This document shows positions 7,703 to 16,581 of a stretch of DNA of 64,000 nt, piece by piece; the first letter of the stretch is position 1; each line of letters opens with the position of its first letter. The notes beneath the pieces were generated by a model. The model ran no database searches. It worked only from the letters and a program-made list of their open reading frames with translations, and was not told the DNA's origin. This stretch comes from Lishizhenia sp965656535. GTDB lineage: Bacteria > Bacteroidota > Bacteroidia > Flavobacteriales_D > Crocinitomicaceae. The translations under genes were made by a program, and so were the position numbers. The DNA lies in the NCBI GenBank assembly GCA_965656535.1, contig CBFHKX010000001.1:310001-374000 (forward strand), in the 5' to 3' direction.

Positions 7703-10570
7703 ATGAGCGCATTTTCTAACAGACACATTGGTCCAAACACGGCAGAAAAGCAAGCCATGTTGGAAAAAATTGGAGTAGCATCTATTGATGAATTAGTTGC
7801 AAAAACAATTCCTTCGCAAATCCGATTAAAAGGAGAATTAAATATAGACGCTGCTTTAACAGAAGCGCAATATTTAGAACACGCAGAAGAACTTGCTGCA
7901 AAAAACGACGTTTTTAAATCATATATTGGTTTAGGATATAATGAAACACTGGTACCACCAGTTATTCAGCGTAATGTTTTAGAAAATCCAGGATGGTATA
8001 CGGCATACACACCGTATCAAGCAGAGATTGCTCAAGGTAGACTAGAAGCGTTGTTAAATTTCCAGACAATGTGTATGGAATTAACAGGTATGGAGATTGC
8101 AAATGCTTCTCTATTAGACGAAGGAACAGCTGCCGCAGAAGCTATGATTATGTTTTATAATGCGCGTAGTAGAGCAGATGTTAAAGCAAATAAAATTAAG
8201 TTTTTTGTTTCAGAATTCGCCTTTCCTCAAACCATTGATGTTGTAAAAGGTAGAGCAAATTCTATAGGTATAGAATTGGTTTTTGGAGATCCAATTAAAA
8301 CTACTTTAGACGAAACATTTTTTGGTGCTTTAATTCAATATCCAGATGTTTACGGAAGAGTAAAAGATATTTCTACTTTTATTTCAAAAGCAAATAAAGT
8401 AGGTGTAAAAACAGCTGTTGTTGCAGATATAATGTCGTTAGTTTTACTTAAATCTCCAGGATCAATGGGTGCTGATGTAGTTTGCGGTTCAACACAACGA
8501 TTTGGAGTTCCAATGGGTTATGGTGGTCCACATGCTGCTTACTTTGCAACAAAAGAAGTATATAAAAGACATATTCCTGGCCGTATCATAGGTGTTTCAA
8601 AAGATGCCGATGGAAATATGGCCTTGAGAATGGCTCTTCAAACACGAGAGCAACACATTAAAAGAGATAAAGCAACTTCTAATATATGTACAGCCCAAGC
8701 CTTATTGGCAGTTATGGCTAGTATGTATGCCGTATATCACGGTCCGCAAGGAATGAAAGAGATTGCAACAACTATACACCATAAAGCAAAAGTAATTGCT
8801 GAGCATGCAGATCAATTAGGATATACTGTAGGTAAAACAGATTTTTTTGATACTGTTTGGATTGAAACACCAAAAAACACAACAACGAGTTCAATACGAG
8901 CATTTGCCGAAGCAGCTCGTATGAATTTCAGATACATCAATGAAAGAGAGTTCTCTATCTCAGTAGGAGAAAGAGCTACAGAATCAGATATAAAAGAGGT
9001 TATACATGTATTAGCAAAAGCTTTAAACGGTAATGAAGGTGTTATTATATTTGATGATAGCATAGGTTTATCAAATGATCACCTTAGAACAGATGCGGTA
9101 TTTACACACGAAGTATTTAATAAATACCATTCTGAATCTAAAATGATGCGTTACATGAAGAAATTAGAGAATAAAGATTTATCTCTTGTTCATTCTATGA
9201 TAGCATTAGGTTCTTGTACTATGAAATTAAATGCAGCAGCTGAGTTAATGCCTATTACTTTTCCTGGTTTTGCCCACATGCATCCATTTGCTCCAACCTC
9301 ACAAGCAAGAGGATATTTTGAAATGTTTGCTCAATTAGAAAAAGATTTATGTGAAGCAACAGGATTTGCAGGAGTTTCTTTGCAACCAAACTCTGGAGCA
9401 CAAGGGGAATATGCCGGGTTAATGGTGATTAAAGCTTACCACGAATCAAGAGGAGATTACCATAGAAAAATATGTATAATTCCGGCTTCAGCACATGGTA
9501 CAAATCCAGCTTCAGCAGTTATGGCAGGATTTACTGTTGTAGTTACAAAGTGTGATGAAAATGGAAATATAGATGTAGAAGACTTACAAGCAAAAGCTGA
9601 TGAGCACAAAGATAATTTAGCAGCATTAATGGTAACTTATCCTTCAACACATGGAGTTTTTGAAGAGTCTATTATAGAAATTACAGATATTATTCACCAA
9701 AGAGGTGGACAAGTTTATATGGATGGTGCAAACATGAATGCACAAGTTGGATTAACTAATCCAGGTAATATTGGTGCAGATGTTTGTCATTTAAATCTTC
9801 ATAAAACCTTCGCTATTCCTCACGGTGGTGGTGGTCCGGGAATGGGACCAATTGGAGTAGGAGCGCACTTAGTTCCTTTTCTACCAGGTTCTACATTAAT
9901 ATCAGAAGCAGGAGGAGATAAAGCAATTAATGCAATATCGGCAGCGCCATATGGTTCTGCATTAATTCTAATGATTTCTTATGCATACATTAAAATGCTA
10001 GGTTCAAAAGGATTAAAACATTCTACAGAAATGGCTATTGTAAATGCAAATTACATACAAGCCCGCTTAAAAGGTCATTACGATATTTTATATACAGGTA
10101 AAAACGGTACGGTTGCACATGAAATGATTTTAGACTGTAGAGATTTTAAAAATACAGCTGGAGTAGAAGTAGCAGATATGGCTAAGCGTTTGATTGATTA
10201 CGGTTTTCATGCACCTACGGTATCATTTCCTGTAGCTGGTACATTAATGATAGAGCCTACTGAGTCTGAAGATAAGGAAGAATTAGATCGTTTTTGTGAT
10301 GCTATGATTTCTATTCGTAAAGAAATAAAAGAGATTGAAAATGGCCATGCAGATAAAGAAAACAACTTACTTAAAAATGCTCCGCATACCGCAGACTGTA
10401 TAATTAATAGAGATTGGACTTATCCGTATTCTCCTGCAGAAGCTGCATATCCTTTACCTTACGTAAAAGAAAATAAGTTTTGGGTTGCAGTACGTAGAGT
10501 AGACAATGCTTTTGGAGATAGAAACTTAATTTGTTCTTGTCCAAGTATTGAAAGCTATGAAATGGCTTAA
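7703..10570 (+). CDS. gcvP: Glycine dehydrogenase (decarboxylating), glycine cleavage P-protein
   Basis: A full-length single-chain P-protein of 955 residues. It decarboxylates glycine on pyridoxal phosphate and passes the aminomethyl group to lipoyl-GcvH. The ATG at 7703 gives MSAFSNRHIGPN, the normal family start; an in-frame ATG 60 bases earlier adds residues unlike the family and precedes the likely transcription start. Landmarks are GLGYNETLVPPVIQRNVLEN near the N-terminus, DEGTAAAEAM, the inactive-half and active-half repeats, ALGSCTMKLN, and the PLP lysine K701 in LNLHKTFAIPHGGGGPG, a glycine-rich active-site loop. The C-terminus has RRVDNAFGDRNL. No gcvT or gcvH is adjacent. A hairpin terminator follows. 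Confidence 0.98.
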   Translation: MSAFSNRHIGPNTAEKQAMLEKIGVASIDELVAKTIPSQIRLKGELNIDAALTEAQYLEHAEELAAKNDVFKSYIGLGYNETLVPPVIQRNVLENPGWYTAYTPYQAEIAQGRLEALLNFQTMCMELTGMEIANASLLDEGTAAAEAMIMFYNARSRADVKANKIKFFVSEFAFPQTIDVVKGRANSIGIELVFGDPIKTTLDETFFGALIQYPDVYGRVKDISTFISKANKVGVKTAVVADIMSLVLLKSPGSMGADVVCGSTQRFGVPMGYGGPHAAYFATKEVYKRHIPGRIIGVSKDADGNMALRMALQTREQHIKRDKATSNICTAQALLAVMASMYAVYHGPQGMKEIATTIHHKAKVIAEHADQLGYTVGKTDFFDTVWIETPKNTTTSSIRAFAEAARMNFRYINEREFSISVGERATESDIKEVIHVLAKALNGNEGVIIFDDSIGLSNDHLRTDAVFTHEVFNKYHSESKMMRYMKKLENKDLSLVHSMIALGSCTMKLNAAAELMPITFPGFAHMHPFAPTSQARGYFEMFAQLEKDLCEATGFAGVSLQPNSGAQGEYAGLMVIKAYHESRGDYHRKICIIPASAHGTNPASAVMAGFTVVVTKCDENGNIDVEDLQAKADEHKDNLAALMVTYPSTHGVFEESIIEITDIIHQRGGQVYMDGANMNAQVGLTNPGNIGADVCHLNLHKTFAIPHGGGGPGMGPIGVGAHLVPFLPGSTLISEAGGDKAINAISAAPYGSALILMISYAYIKMLGSKGLKHSTEMAIVNANYIQARLKGHYDILYTGKNGTVAHEMILDCRDFKNTAGVEVADMAKRLIDYGFHAPTVSFPVAGTLMIEPTESEDKEELDRFCDAMISIRKEIKEIENGHADKENNLLKNAPHTADCIINRDWTYPYSPAEAAYPLPYVKENKFWVAVRRVDNAFGDRNLICSCPSIESYEMA

Positions 10571-10601
10571 AGAGTTAGTTTTTTAAGGTAAATATTATAT
10601 C

Positions 10602-10638
10602 AATACTCCTCGCTTTAGTGTTTAGCGAGGAGTATTTT
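10602..10638 (+). terminator. Hairpin terminator after gcvP
   Basis: AATACTCCTCGCT pairs perfectly with AGCGAGGAGTATT (13 bp) and is followed by TTTATT; the T tract is short but the stem is strong. Confidence 0.7.
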
Positions 10639-10711
10639 ATTATAAAAGTAAAGTAGTTCTTCTTTTTTAGTATATGAAAAAGAAGCTTTTATTTTTAAAA
10701 CTTTTTTAGCT

Positions 10712-10719
10712 TATATTTG
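10712..10719 (+). promoter_or_regulatory. Candidate -7 element for the DUF1569 gene
   Basis: TATATTTG matches TAnnTTTG fully and sits 13 bases before the chosen ATG, implying a very short leader. Confidence 0.45.
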
Positions 10720-10732
10720 GAAAAATAGCGTG

Positions 10733-11191
10733 ATGAAAATCAAAAATATCTTTGAAAATGACAGTGTAGAAACATATATTTCTCGCTTAGATAATTTAGA
10801 TACTACTACACAACCTCTTTGGGGGAAAATGGATGCAGCTCAGATGTTAGCCCATTTAAATATTAGCTACACACAGGTTAAGAATAACGAAAAAACCAAC
10901 TATAGTTGGTTAACAAAATTGATTTTTAAAACCTTTGTGAAAGGAATTGTAGTTGGAGAAAAGCCTTATAGAAGAAACTCTAAAACAGCTCCGGCTTTTA
11001 TAATTGCTGATAAGAAAAACTTTCAAAAAGAAAAAGAAGAGCTTATTGCAAATATGAAAGAAGTTTTAGGTCAGGGTCCATCTTACTACGAAGGTAAAGA
11101 AAGTACAAGTTTTGGTAAATTATCTGCTAAAGAGTGGAATAATTTATTTGCCAAACATTTAGAACACCATTTTCAACAGTTTGATTTGTAA
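10733..11191 (+). CDS. DUF1569 / DinB-like fold protein
   Basis: A 152-residue soluble protein without signal peptide. The pattern LWGKMDAAQMLAHLNISY near residues 32-50, and WNNLFAKHLEHHFQQF at the C-terminus, resemble DUF1569 proteins, which have a DinB-like four-helix fold with histidines that could bind a metal. The ATG at 10733 is preferred to the overlapping GTG at 10730 because it lies closest to the family start and leaves a plausible leader. Molecular function is unknown. It stands alone between the gcvP terminator and the DsbA-like gene, which follows after 78 bases. Confidence 0.7.
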   Translation: MKIKNIFENDSVETYISRLDNLDTTTQPLWGKMDAAQMLAHLNISYTQVKNNEKTNYSWLTKLIFKTFVKGIVVGEKPYRRNSKTAPAFIIADKKNFQKEKEELIANMKEVLGQGPSYYEGKESTSFGKLSAKEWNNLFAKHLEHHFQQFDL

Positions 11192-11269
11192 TTGTGAAAA
11201 TTTGTTAATTTTATAAATCAAAGTAGTTATTAATTTAACGTTTAAGCGTTAACAAAATTTGTTTCAACG

Positions 11270-11908
11270 ATGAAAAAAGCAACTATTTTTTATTTCTACG
11301 ATGCGCTCTGTGGATGGTGTTATGGTTTTTCACCCGTGTTTAAGGAGTTTTATGAAAAACATAAAGAAAATTATCAATTTCAGGTAGTATCGGGAGGAAT
11401 GATTACAGGAACTCAAGCAGGTCCGATTGGTAAAGTTGCTGGATACATTAAAGAAGCGTATAAAACGGTTGAAAATAGAACGGGTGTAAAGTTTGGAGAA
11501 GCTTTCTTAAAAGATATTTTAGAAGAAGGTTCAACAGAGTTTAACTCTATTCCTTTGGGTGTTGCTATGACTGTATTTAAAAAGTATCAACCAGAAAATC
11601 AAGTATTATTTGCTCATTGTTTGCAACAAGCCGTTTATTACGATGGAATTGCACCAATGGAAGAATCCTACTATGGCCCGATTGCCGAAGAATTTAGCTT
11701 AGACGGAAATAAGTTTATCTCGGAAATGAAAGAAGAGATAAATGTAAAAGCAACCTTTGAAGAATTCTCAATGTGTAAAAGACTAGGAGTACAAGGATAT
11801 CCTACCGTAGCAATAGAAACAGGAGAAGGAAAGCTTTACGCTTTATCTAGAGGATATTTGAGGCTAGAAGATTTAGAAGCAAACTTTGAAGATATATTAG
11901 CTGTTTAG
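11270..11908 (+). CDS. DsbA-family (FrnE-like) thiol oxidoreductase, cytoplasmic
   Basis: A 212-residue thioredoxin-fold protein. The redox motif C-G-W-C appears at the N-terminus in YDALCGWCYGFSP, as in the DsbA/FrnE branch. The inserted helical domain spans about 60-150 and includes IPLGVAMTVFKKYQPE. The cis-proline loop is GVQGYPTVAIE near residue 185. There is no signal peptide, so it likely works in the cytoplasm as in FrnE-type proteins rather than as periplasmic DsbA. Substrates are unknown. It may be read from the upstream DUF1569 gene or from its own promoter. Confidence 0.85.
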   Translation: MKKATIFYFYDALCGWCYGFSPVFKEFYEKHKENYQFQVVSGGMITGTQAGPIGKVAGYIKEAYKTVENRTGVKFGEAFLKDILEEGSTEFNSIPLGVAMTVFKKYQPENQVLFAHCLQQAVYYDGIAPMEESYYGPIAEEFSLDGNKFISEMKEEINVKATFEEFSMCKRLGVQGYPTVAIETGEGKLYALSRGYLRLEDLEANFEDILAV

Positions 11909-12118
11909 ATAGGTTTATACTTGTATTCATTTAGAGAGTAATACTTCTGTTAGAATTAACTATTACGATCAAAATTTAAAGAAAAATTAGAATTGAATTC
12001 TGAATTCAGTCTGTTAATCTATTTTCTATAACTTTTAAAAAGAGATAGACTTACACTAGATAAGGTAAAACTTAAGCGTTCGAGTAAAAAAACAATTATC
12101 ATTGTAAAAAACTAAAAC

Positions 12119-12496
12119 ATGGAAATAGAGTTTTACGATTTTGAAGATGAGTTAAGATCTATCATTTTTGCATTTGAAAAGAAAACAGATAAGGGAACTG
12201 TAATGGCTATTTGTAACCCAAGGTTTGAGTTTGAAACAACATTTAATGCTATGGAAATGATGATGCTACAAATCTATTTTCAAAAACTGGCAGGTTTAGA
12301 ACTAAAAGGTAGCGTAACAGATTTAAAACTAGATAACCAAGGCATTTTAATGCGTAATGCACACTATGATGGAGAGGAAGTTGTGTTTGAACTTATTTTG
12401 CAGCGCAAAGAACAAACGGGTTTTAAAAAAACTACCTCAAACATTATTTTTGAACCAGAAATGTTAGCAACCTTAGAAAACATTTTAAAAGCCTAA
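12119..12496 (+). CDS. Conserved-looking hypothetical protein, acidic, cytoplasmic
   Basis: A 125-residue protein of unrecognised family. It has no signal peptide or membrane helix and is mixed alpha/beta: strands near 3-20 (EFYDFEDELRSIIFAFEK) and 100-112, with a Met-rich helix NAMEMMMLQIYFQKLAGLEL around 41-61. It is followed after only 14 bases by another small unknown gene, so the two probably form an operon. Coding status is supported by codon use like its neighbours and by the tight spacing; no function is offered. Confidence 0.6.
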   Translation: MEIEFYDFEDELRSIIFAFEKKTDKGTVMAICNPRFEFETTFNAMEMMMLQIYFQKLAGLELKGSVTDLKLDNQGILMRNAHYDGEEVVFELILQRKEQTGFKKTTSNIIFEPEMLATLENILKA

Positions 12497-12510
12497 AACG
12501 TTTTATTTGT

Positions 12511-12885
12511 ATGGATAGAACAGCATATTTATTGCAACTAAGACCTAGCACTGAAATAGAAGCACAAAACCAAAAAATAGCAGAAGAAGCATTTATGCAT
12601 CAAACGCTAAGACCAGTTTTAAAGTTTCAAAATTACATTTTGTTACAAGCTATTGAGCAGCATCCTTTTTACAAGCAAGTAAACCTAAACGTAAAAGATG
12701 AGGTAAAAAAAAGAGAAAATTTAAAGCAGTTTTTAATAAAAAATAGAGGGCTCAGAAATCAATTAATTGGTAACATAACAGCACTTTTTACTGAAGCAGA
12801 ATTTTTGTTTTATGTGCAACACGCTAAAACAATAGAAAAAAGAATAATTGAAATGGTTATAACGCGTTTTCTGAGTCAAAAATAG
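12511..12885 (+). CDS. Hypothetical protein, helical
   Basis: A 124-residue, mostly helical, basic protein with no signal peptide. Features visible are an N-terminal RTAYLLQLRPSTEIEAQNQK, a central ALLFTEAEFLFY-like hydrophobic helix, and a C-terminal amphipathic helix EKRIIEMVITRF. I do not recognise the family. It is the second gene of a likely two-gene operon with the 125-residue protein 14 bases upstream and is followed by the broken SET-domain gene. Confidence 0.55.
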   Translation: MDRTAYLLQLRPSTEIEAQNQKIAEEAFMHQTLRPVLKFQNYILLQAIEQHPFYKQVNLNVKDEVKKRENLKQFLIKNRGLRNQLIGNITALFTEAEFLFYVQHAKTIEKRIIEMVITRFLSQK

Positions 12886-13002
12886 ATGCCCAAAAGAACG
12901 TAAAAATTAACAATAATTCATCAAAAAATTAACAAATTCAGCGCATCAACATATCGATTTTCGTATTAATATTACTTTAAAAATTGTTTAATATTTACGA
13001 GA

Positions 13003-13544
13003 ATGATTCACCCAAATACAACCATTAAATTAATTAGTGAAACCGTAGGATAGGGTGTGTTTGCAACCGCATATATACCAGAAGGTACTATCGTTTATGT
13101 CAAAGATACTTTAGAGCAAGTAGTAACACCAGCTGCAAGTACTCGTATATGGATCAAAACGGCGTTAGAATAATTAGTTGGGATTTTGCTAAATATGTTA
13201 ATCACTGCTGTAATTGCAATACAATTAGTACGGGTTACGGTTTTGAGATTGCTATTAGAGATATTAAACCAGGAGAACAGATTACAGATGAATATGGCAT
13301 TTTTAATTTAGAAGAAGAAATGAATTTAGAGTGCAGCAGTTCAAATTGTAGAAAAAAAATAGCTCCTTCAGATTTTGAAATGTATTATCAAGAATGGGAT
13401 ACAAAAATTAAGAAATCTATTCCAAAACTATTTAAAGTAGCACAACCACTTTTTGCCTTTATAGATGAGAATACACAGAGAGAACTAGACGCTTTTTCAC
13501 TATCTACAGAAAACTATAAATCTGTTTACGCATTAAAATACTAG
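13003..13544 (+). pseudogene. SET-domain protein, disrupted by a nonsense codon and an internal frame-breaking deletion
   Basis: Reading from the ATG at 13003 gives MIHPNTTIKLISETVG, then TAG at 13051-13053, then GVFATAYIPEGTIVYVKD in the same frame. This is the conserved SET N-terminus with GYGVFAT expected where the stop lies. Near 13135-13140 the reading jumps frame: from YSYMDQNGVRIISWDFAKYV onward the second half of the domain is in another frame, with the helix normally between the halves missing. The second half still has VNHCCNCNT (normally NHSC), DIKPGEQITDEYG and a C-terminal CSSSNCR cysteine cluster, and could be translated from ATG 13149 as a 131-residue fragment. Intact relatives would be lysine methyltransferases. 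Two independent lesions argue for a decayed gene, barring sequencing error. Confidence 0.75.
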
Positions 13545-13727
13545 CTTTCGTTTGTACTACATTCGGTACGCCAGATGTTCATAATTCGCACTTAAATTCA
13601 TTAAAAAAACTGCATTTATAAGAATCTTAAACTAGTTTAACTTGTTTTTATAAACCAGTTCATTTTTCAAACTCTGAGTAAGGCGCACCTTTGTATTGTC
13701 AATAAGACATAACAAAAAATAAGAAAT

Positions 13728-14276
13728 ATGAACACAACAGTAAAAGCAACATTTAGCGTACCAGAACGAGCAGAGGTTTCTGAAAGTAACCAAGTGATAT
13801 TTGATCAATTAAAAAAAGGTTTAGGTTTTGTTCCAAATTTGTATGCATATTATGCAAAAAATGAAACGGCATTACCTGATTATTTAGCCCTTCAAAATAG
13901 AAAAAGCACATTAAAAGCAAAAGAGAGAGAAGTTGTAAACTTAGTAACTAGTCAAATAAATGGATGCAGATATTGCCAATCTACGCATACAGCTTTGGGT
14001 AAAATGAATGGTTTTACTGATGAGCAAATTATAGAGTTAAGAAAGGGAAGCGCAAGCTTTGATAGCAAGTTTGACGCACTTGTAAGATTTACGGCATCAG
14101 TTGTTGAAAACAAAGGCAAATCAACTTCAGAAAGTAAAAGCAATTTTTTTGAAGCTGGATATTCAGAAGCCAACATGATAGATGTGGTTATGGTGGTAGG
14201 AGATAAAATCATTAGTAATTACATTCATAACTTAACTGGTTTTGAAATCGATTTTCCAATAGCAGAAGAGATATAA
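13728..14276 (+). CDS. AhpD-like / carboxymuconolactone decarboxylase family protein
   Basis: A 182-residue helical protein. The AhpD-type motif CRYCQSTHTALGKMNG provides the CxxC pair and the following His of the peroxidase-reductase proton relay. Upstream is KAKEREVVNLVTSQINGC, the usual helix before the motif. These proteins act as alkylhydroperoxidases or related antioxidant enzymes in the cytoplasm. The start is an ATG 34 bases after a near-consensus -7 element (CACCTTTG, 13686-13693). A strong terminator follows, so it is a single-gene unit. Confidence 0.9.
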   Translation: MNTTVKATFSVPERAEVSESNQVIFDQLKKGLGFVPNLYAYYAKNETALPDYLALQNRKSTLKAKEREVVNLVTSQINGCRYCQSTHTALGKMNGFTDEQIIELRKGSASFDSKFDALVRFTASVVENKGKSTSESKSNFFEAGYSEANMIDVVMVVGDKIISNYIHNLTGFEIDFPIAEEI

Positions 14277-14303
14277 ACACTGCATAAGCATTGAATAGAA
14301 GAG

Positions 14304-14338
14304 GGTTCGGGTAATAAATTTGCCTGAACCTTTTTTTT
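14304..14338 (+). terminator. Rho-independent terminator after the AhpD-like gene
   Basis: GGTTCGGG pairs with CCTGAACC (one G-T wobble) around an 11-base loop and is followed by eight T. Confidence 0.88.
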
Positions 14339-14364
14339 CCCTAACTTTATCTAAAACTTGCATA

Positions 14365-15045
14365 ATGAAACAGTTAACATCCACTTTTATCCTTTTGGTA
14401 AGTATAACTAGTTTTGCGCAATCGCCAACTTACACTTCTGTACAGGCTTGTTTTAGTTATACAACACCTGGCGGAACGGTAGCATCTGTGCCAGGACAGT
14501 ATATAGATACTATACCTGCAGTCAATGTTGGAGATAGCATAGTAATTACAATGGTAGATTTGCTTTATCCTTTTGGTAGCGACTTAGAGTTTGAAAACGG
14601 AACACTAGAATCAAAGAGTGCATATCTCATAAAATGGATGGATTGCCAAACTATGCAACTCATTCCAAATGCAGAAGGAAGTACATTTACACCTAACCAG
14701 AATGGAAGTTATGCAGCTTTACTTTATGAACATGAATTATTACCTGCATGCACTACAAATTGCTTTGTTTTGCAAAACTTGAATACGTCGTTAGAAATAG
14801 AGAATGAACCGTTTTTACTTTTAGGCAATCCGACATACGGAGAGGTGCGTTTGAAGTTTAATTCAATTATTTCAAAAACAATAGAAATGTATGATCAGCA
14901 GGAAAGGCTATTTTTTAAGGTTAGATCTAATACAATTAGCCAGACGGTAAACATTAAGGATAAGGAGCCCGGTATTTATTACCTAGTAATCGTGTATGAA
15001 GACGGTACAACATATAAAAGAAAAATAGTGAAAAATGCACTCTAA
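14365..15045 (+). CDS. Secreted protein with T9SS type A sorting domain (paralogue 1)
   Basis: A 226-residue exported protein. The start is the ATG at 14365 (MKQLTSTFILLVSITSFAQ, signal peptide); an earlier in-frame start lies inside the preceding terminator. The middle carries the element QACFSYTTPGGTVASVPGQY and a CTTNCFVLQNLNT segment. Residues about 150-226 form a type A C-terminal domain (FLLLGNPTYGEVRLKF, KTIEMYDQQERLFFKV, PGIYYLVIVYEDGTTYKRKI), which directs T9SS export and surface attachment. It is followed after 24 bases by a diverged paralogue with the same layout, so the pair is a tandem duplication. Confidence 0.85.
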   Translation: MKQLTSTFILLVSITSFAQSPTYTSVQACFSYTTPGGTVASVPGQYIDTIPAVNVGDSIVITMVDLLYPFGSDLEFENGTLESKSAYLIKWMDCQTMQLIPNAEGSTFTPNQNGSYAALLYEHELLPACTTNCFVLQNLNTSLEIENEPFLLLGNPTYGEVRLKFNSIISKTIEMYDQQERLFFKVRSNTISQTVNIKDKEPGIYYLVIVYEDGTTYKRKIVKNAL

Positions 15046-15069
15046 CTTAAATAATAGAAAAAACAATTT

Positions 15070-15744
15070 ATGAAAAAACTTTTAGTAGTACTCGTATTAT
15101 TTATTTCGGCACATTCTTTCTCTCAACCAGATACAGTAATCTATGCCCAAGCCTGCTTTAATTATACGTTTCCCAGTGGAAATTATTCAAGTAATTTACC
15201 AGGTCAATTTCAAGATACCTTGATTGCAGCAGACGGTTCTGATAGTATTATTTCAATTGTGTTGAACCCTGTATACTTTTCAAATCAAGAAACATTACTT
15301 TTTGAAGATGGAAATTTAGTTGCTCCACCCAATCTTTGGTCTTACCAGTGGATTGACTGTGAAACAGGCTTAACTATTCCAAATGAAAACGAAAATGTTT
15401 TTTCACCAACAAGCAATGGCAGTTATGCAGTTGTTTTGAATGATGTTGCGACTTGCACTACAAATTGTTTTGTTTTAGAAAACTTAAACACCGAAGCATA
15501 CGAGCGTTTAGAGTTAACTATGTACCCTAACCCAACAAATGGTGTGTTTACGATGCGTTTTAAAGATAAATCAACTAAAACCGTTTCAATCTATAATAAT
15601 TTAAATGAAATAGTTTTTAAGAAAAAAGAGAGCAAACAAGAAATAGCACTAAACTTAGAAAACCAACCCACAGGAATTTATCTAGTTAAAACCACAAATG
15701 ATAAAGGTAGGTTTACGTTCACTAAGTTAGTTGTACAGGAGTAA
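15070..15744 (+). CDS. Secreted protein with T9SS type A sorting domain (paralogue 2)
   Basis: A 224-residue protein with signal peptide MKKLLVVLVLFISAHSFSQ. It shares with the preceding gene QACFNYTFPSGNYSSNLPGQ, a WIDCETGLTIPNEN segment, the CTTNCFVLENLNTE block and a type A CTD (LTMYPNPTNGVFTMRF, KTVSIYNNLNEIVFKK, TGIYLVKTTNDKG). The canonical YPNPTNG of the CTD is better preserved than in paralogue 1. It is probably cotranscribed with it. The surface function of the shared N-terminal domain, which has about four conserved cysteines, is unknown. Confidence 0.86.
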   Translation: MKKLLVVLVLFISAHSFSQPDTVIYAQACFNYTFPSGNYSSNLPGQFQDTLIAADGSDSIISIVLNPVYFSNQETLLFEDGNLVAPPNLWSYQWIDCETGLTIPNENENVFSPTSNGSYAVVLNDVATCTTNCFVLENLNTEAYERLELTMYPNPTNGVFTMRFKDKSTKTVSIYNNLNEIVFKKKESKQEIALNLENQPTGIYLVKTTNDKGRFTFTKLVVQE

Positions 15745-15806
15745 AACGAATACTTTGAATACAAACCATATGAGCCGGCATAAGTCACTTAAAAACGTAA
15801 TACACC

Positions 15807-16406
15807 TTACTCTTCAAACTCATCTTTTATACTTTTAGGTCGATAAAGAATAATAATCTGCACAAGAATTCCAGTAATTATTAGAAAAATCACCTCTAAT
15901 TGTGTGAAAAATTCAATACTGTTGATATTTCTGTTTATAGAAAGCCATTCTCTTTTACCCTCGTCTAATTGAACTTGTCCTAAGCTAGATAAGCGCTTTT
16001 TAGTTTCTATTAAAACATTAAGATATTCTTCTTCTGTTTGTTTATTAGCTAACTCTAGTTTTTCTAATTGTTCAAACTTTTTATTGAAGTTATTTAAAAT
16101 TAAATTCTCTTCTCTGGTTATCTTGGTTTTGCAAAAAGCAGTATAGAGCGTATTAATCTTTTCATTTACGTTGTTTACGTCAGATTTAAAAAAAGTGGTA
16201 TCACCTTTTAGTAGTGCAACTTGCTTTTGGTTTACTAGAGCATTCATATCAAATATGATTCCTTTTGCAACCAATCGATCTTCGTAAATACTAATTACAG
16301 AATTTTTGATTCTATTAAAATTGCTTCGATCTACAAGATTAGTAGCAAGTACTAGAAAAAAAACAACCAGTAAACCCGCAATCCATTTAATTTTTTCAGA
16401 AAACAT
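15807..16406 (-). CDS. Membrane protein with four-helix-bundle (4HB_MCP-like) sensor domain only
   Basis: A 199-residue protein. TM helix 1 is at about 8-24 (IAGLLVVFFLVLATNLV) and TM helix 2 at about 166-188 (FTQLEVIFLIITGILVQIII). The loop between them is long and helical (NRIKNSVISIYEDRLVAKGI, then heptad-like segments), the layout of the periplasmic sensor of chemoreceptors. The cytoplasmic tail is only about 10 residues (PKSIKDEFEE), so the HAMP and signalling domains of true chemoreceptors are absent. It may work with a separate partner. Monocistronic; the paralogue genes converge on it. Confidence 0.7.
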   Translation of the reverse strand: MFSEKIKWIAGLLVVFFLVLATNLVDRSNFNRIKNSVISIYEDRLVAKGIIFDMNALVNQKQVALLKGDTTFFKSDVNNVNEKINTLYTAFCKTKITREENLILNNFNKKFEQLEKLELANKQTEEEYLNVLIETKKRLSSLGQVQLDEGKREWLSINRNINSIEFFTQLEVIFLIITGILVQIIILYRPKSIKDEFEE

Positions 16407-16554
16407 ATAAAAGTATTTATAGATAATTACAGTTTGAAAATAACGATAAAATTAATGCAGAACCACAGAATAGCTTAAATTGTCTCACAAATAAAAAATT
16501 TAAAAGAAAAATGCACTGATTTAGTGTAGGGTTTTCCAAAATTCATAAAAGGCG

Positions 16555-16562
16555 TATCTTTG
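16555..16562 (+). promoter_or_regulatory. -7 promoter element of miaE
   Basis: TATCTTTG is a full TAnnTTTG match 19 bases before the miaE ATG; TTTT at 16532-16535 lies about where a -33 element is expected. Confidence 0.55.
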
Positions 16563-16581
16563 CAACTAAAACCGCAAAGAA

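Noticed and set aside
13051..13053. TAG in the SET gene as stop-codon recoding
   Set aside because: A frame-breaking deletion lies downstream in the same gene, and TAG ends other genes normally (for example 12883-12885), so recoding is not supported.
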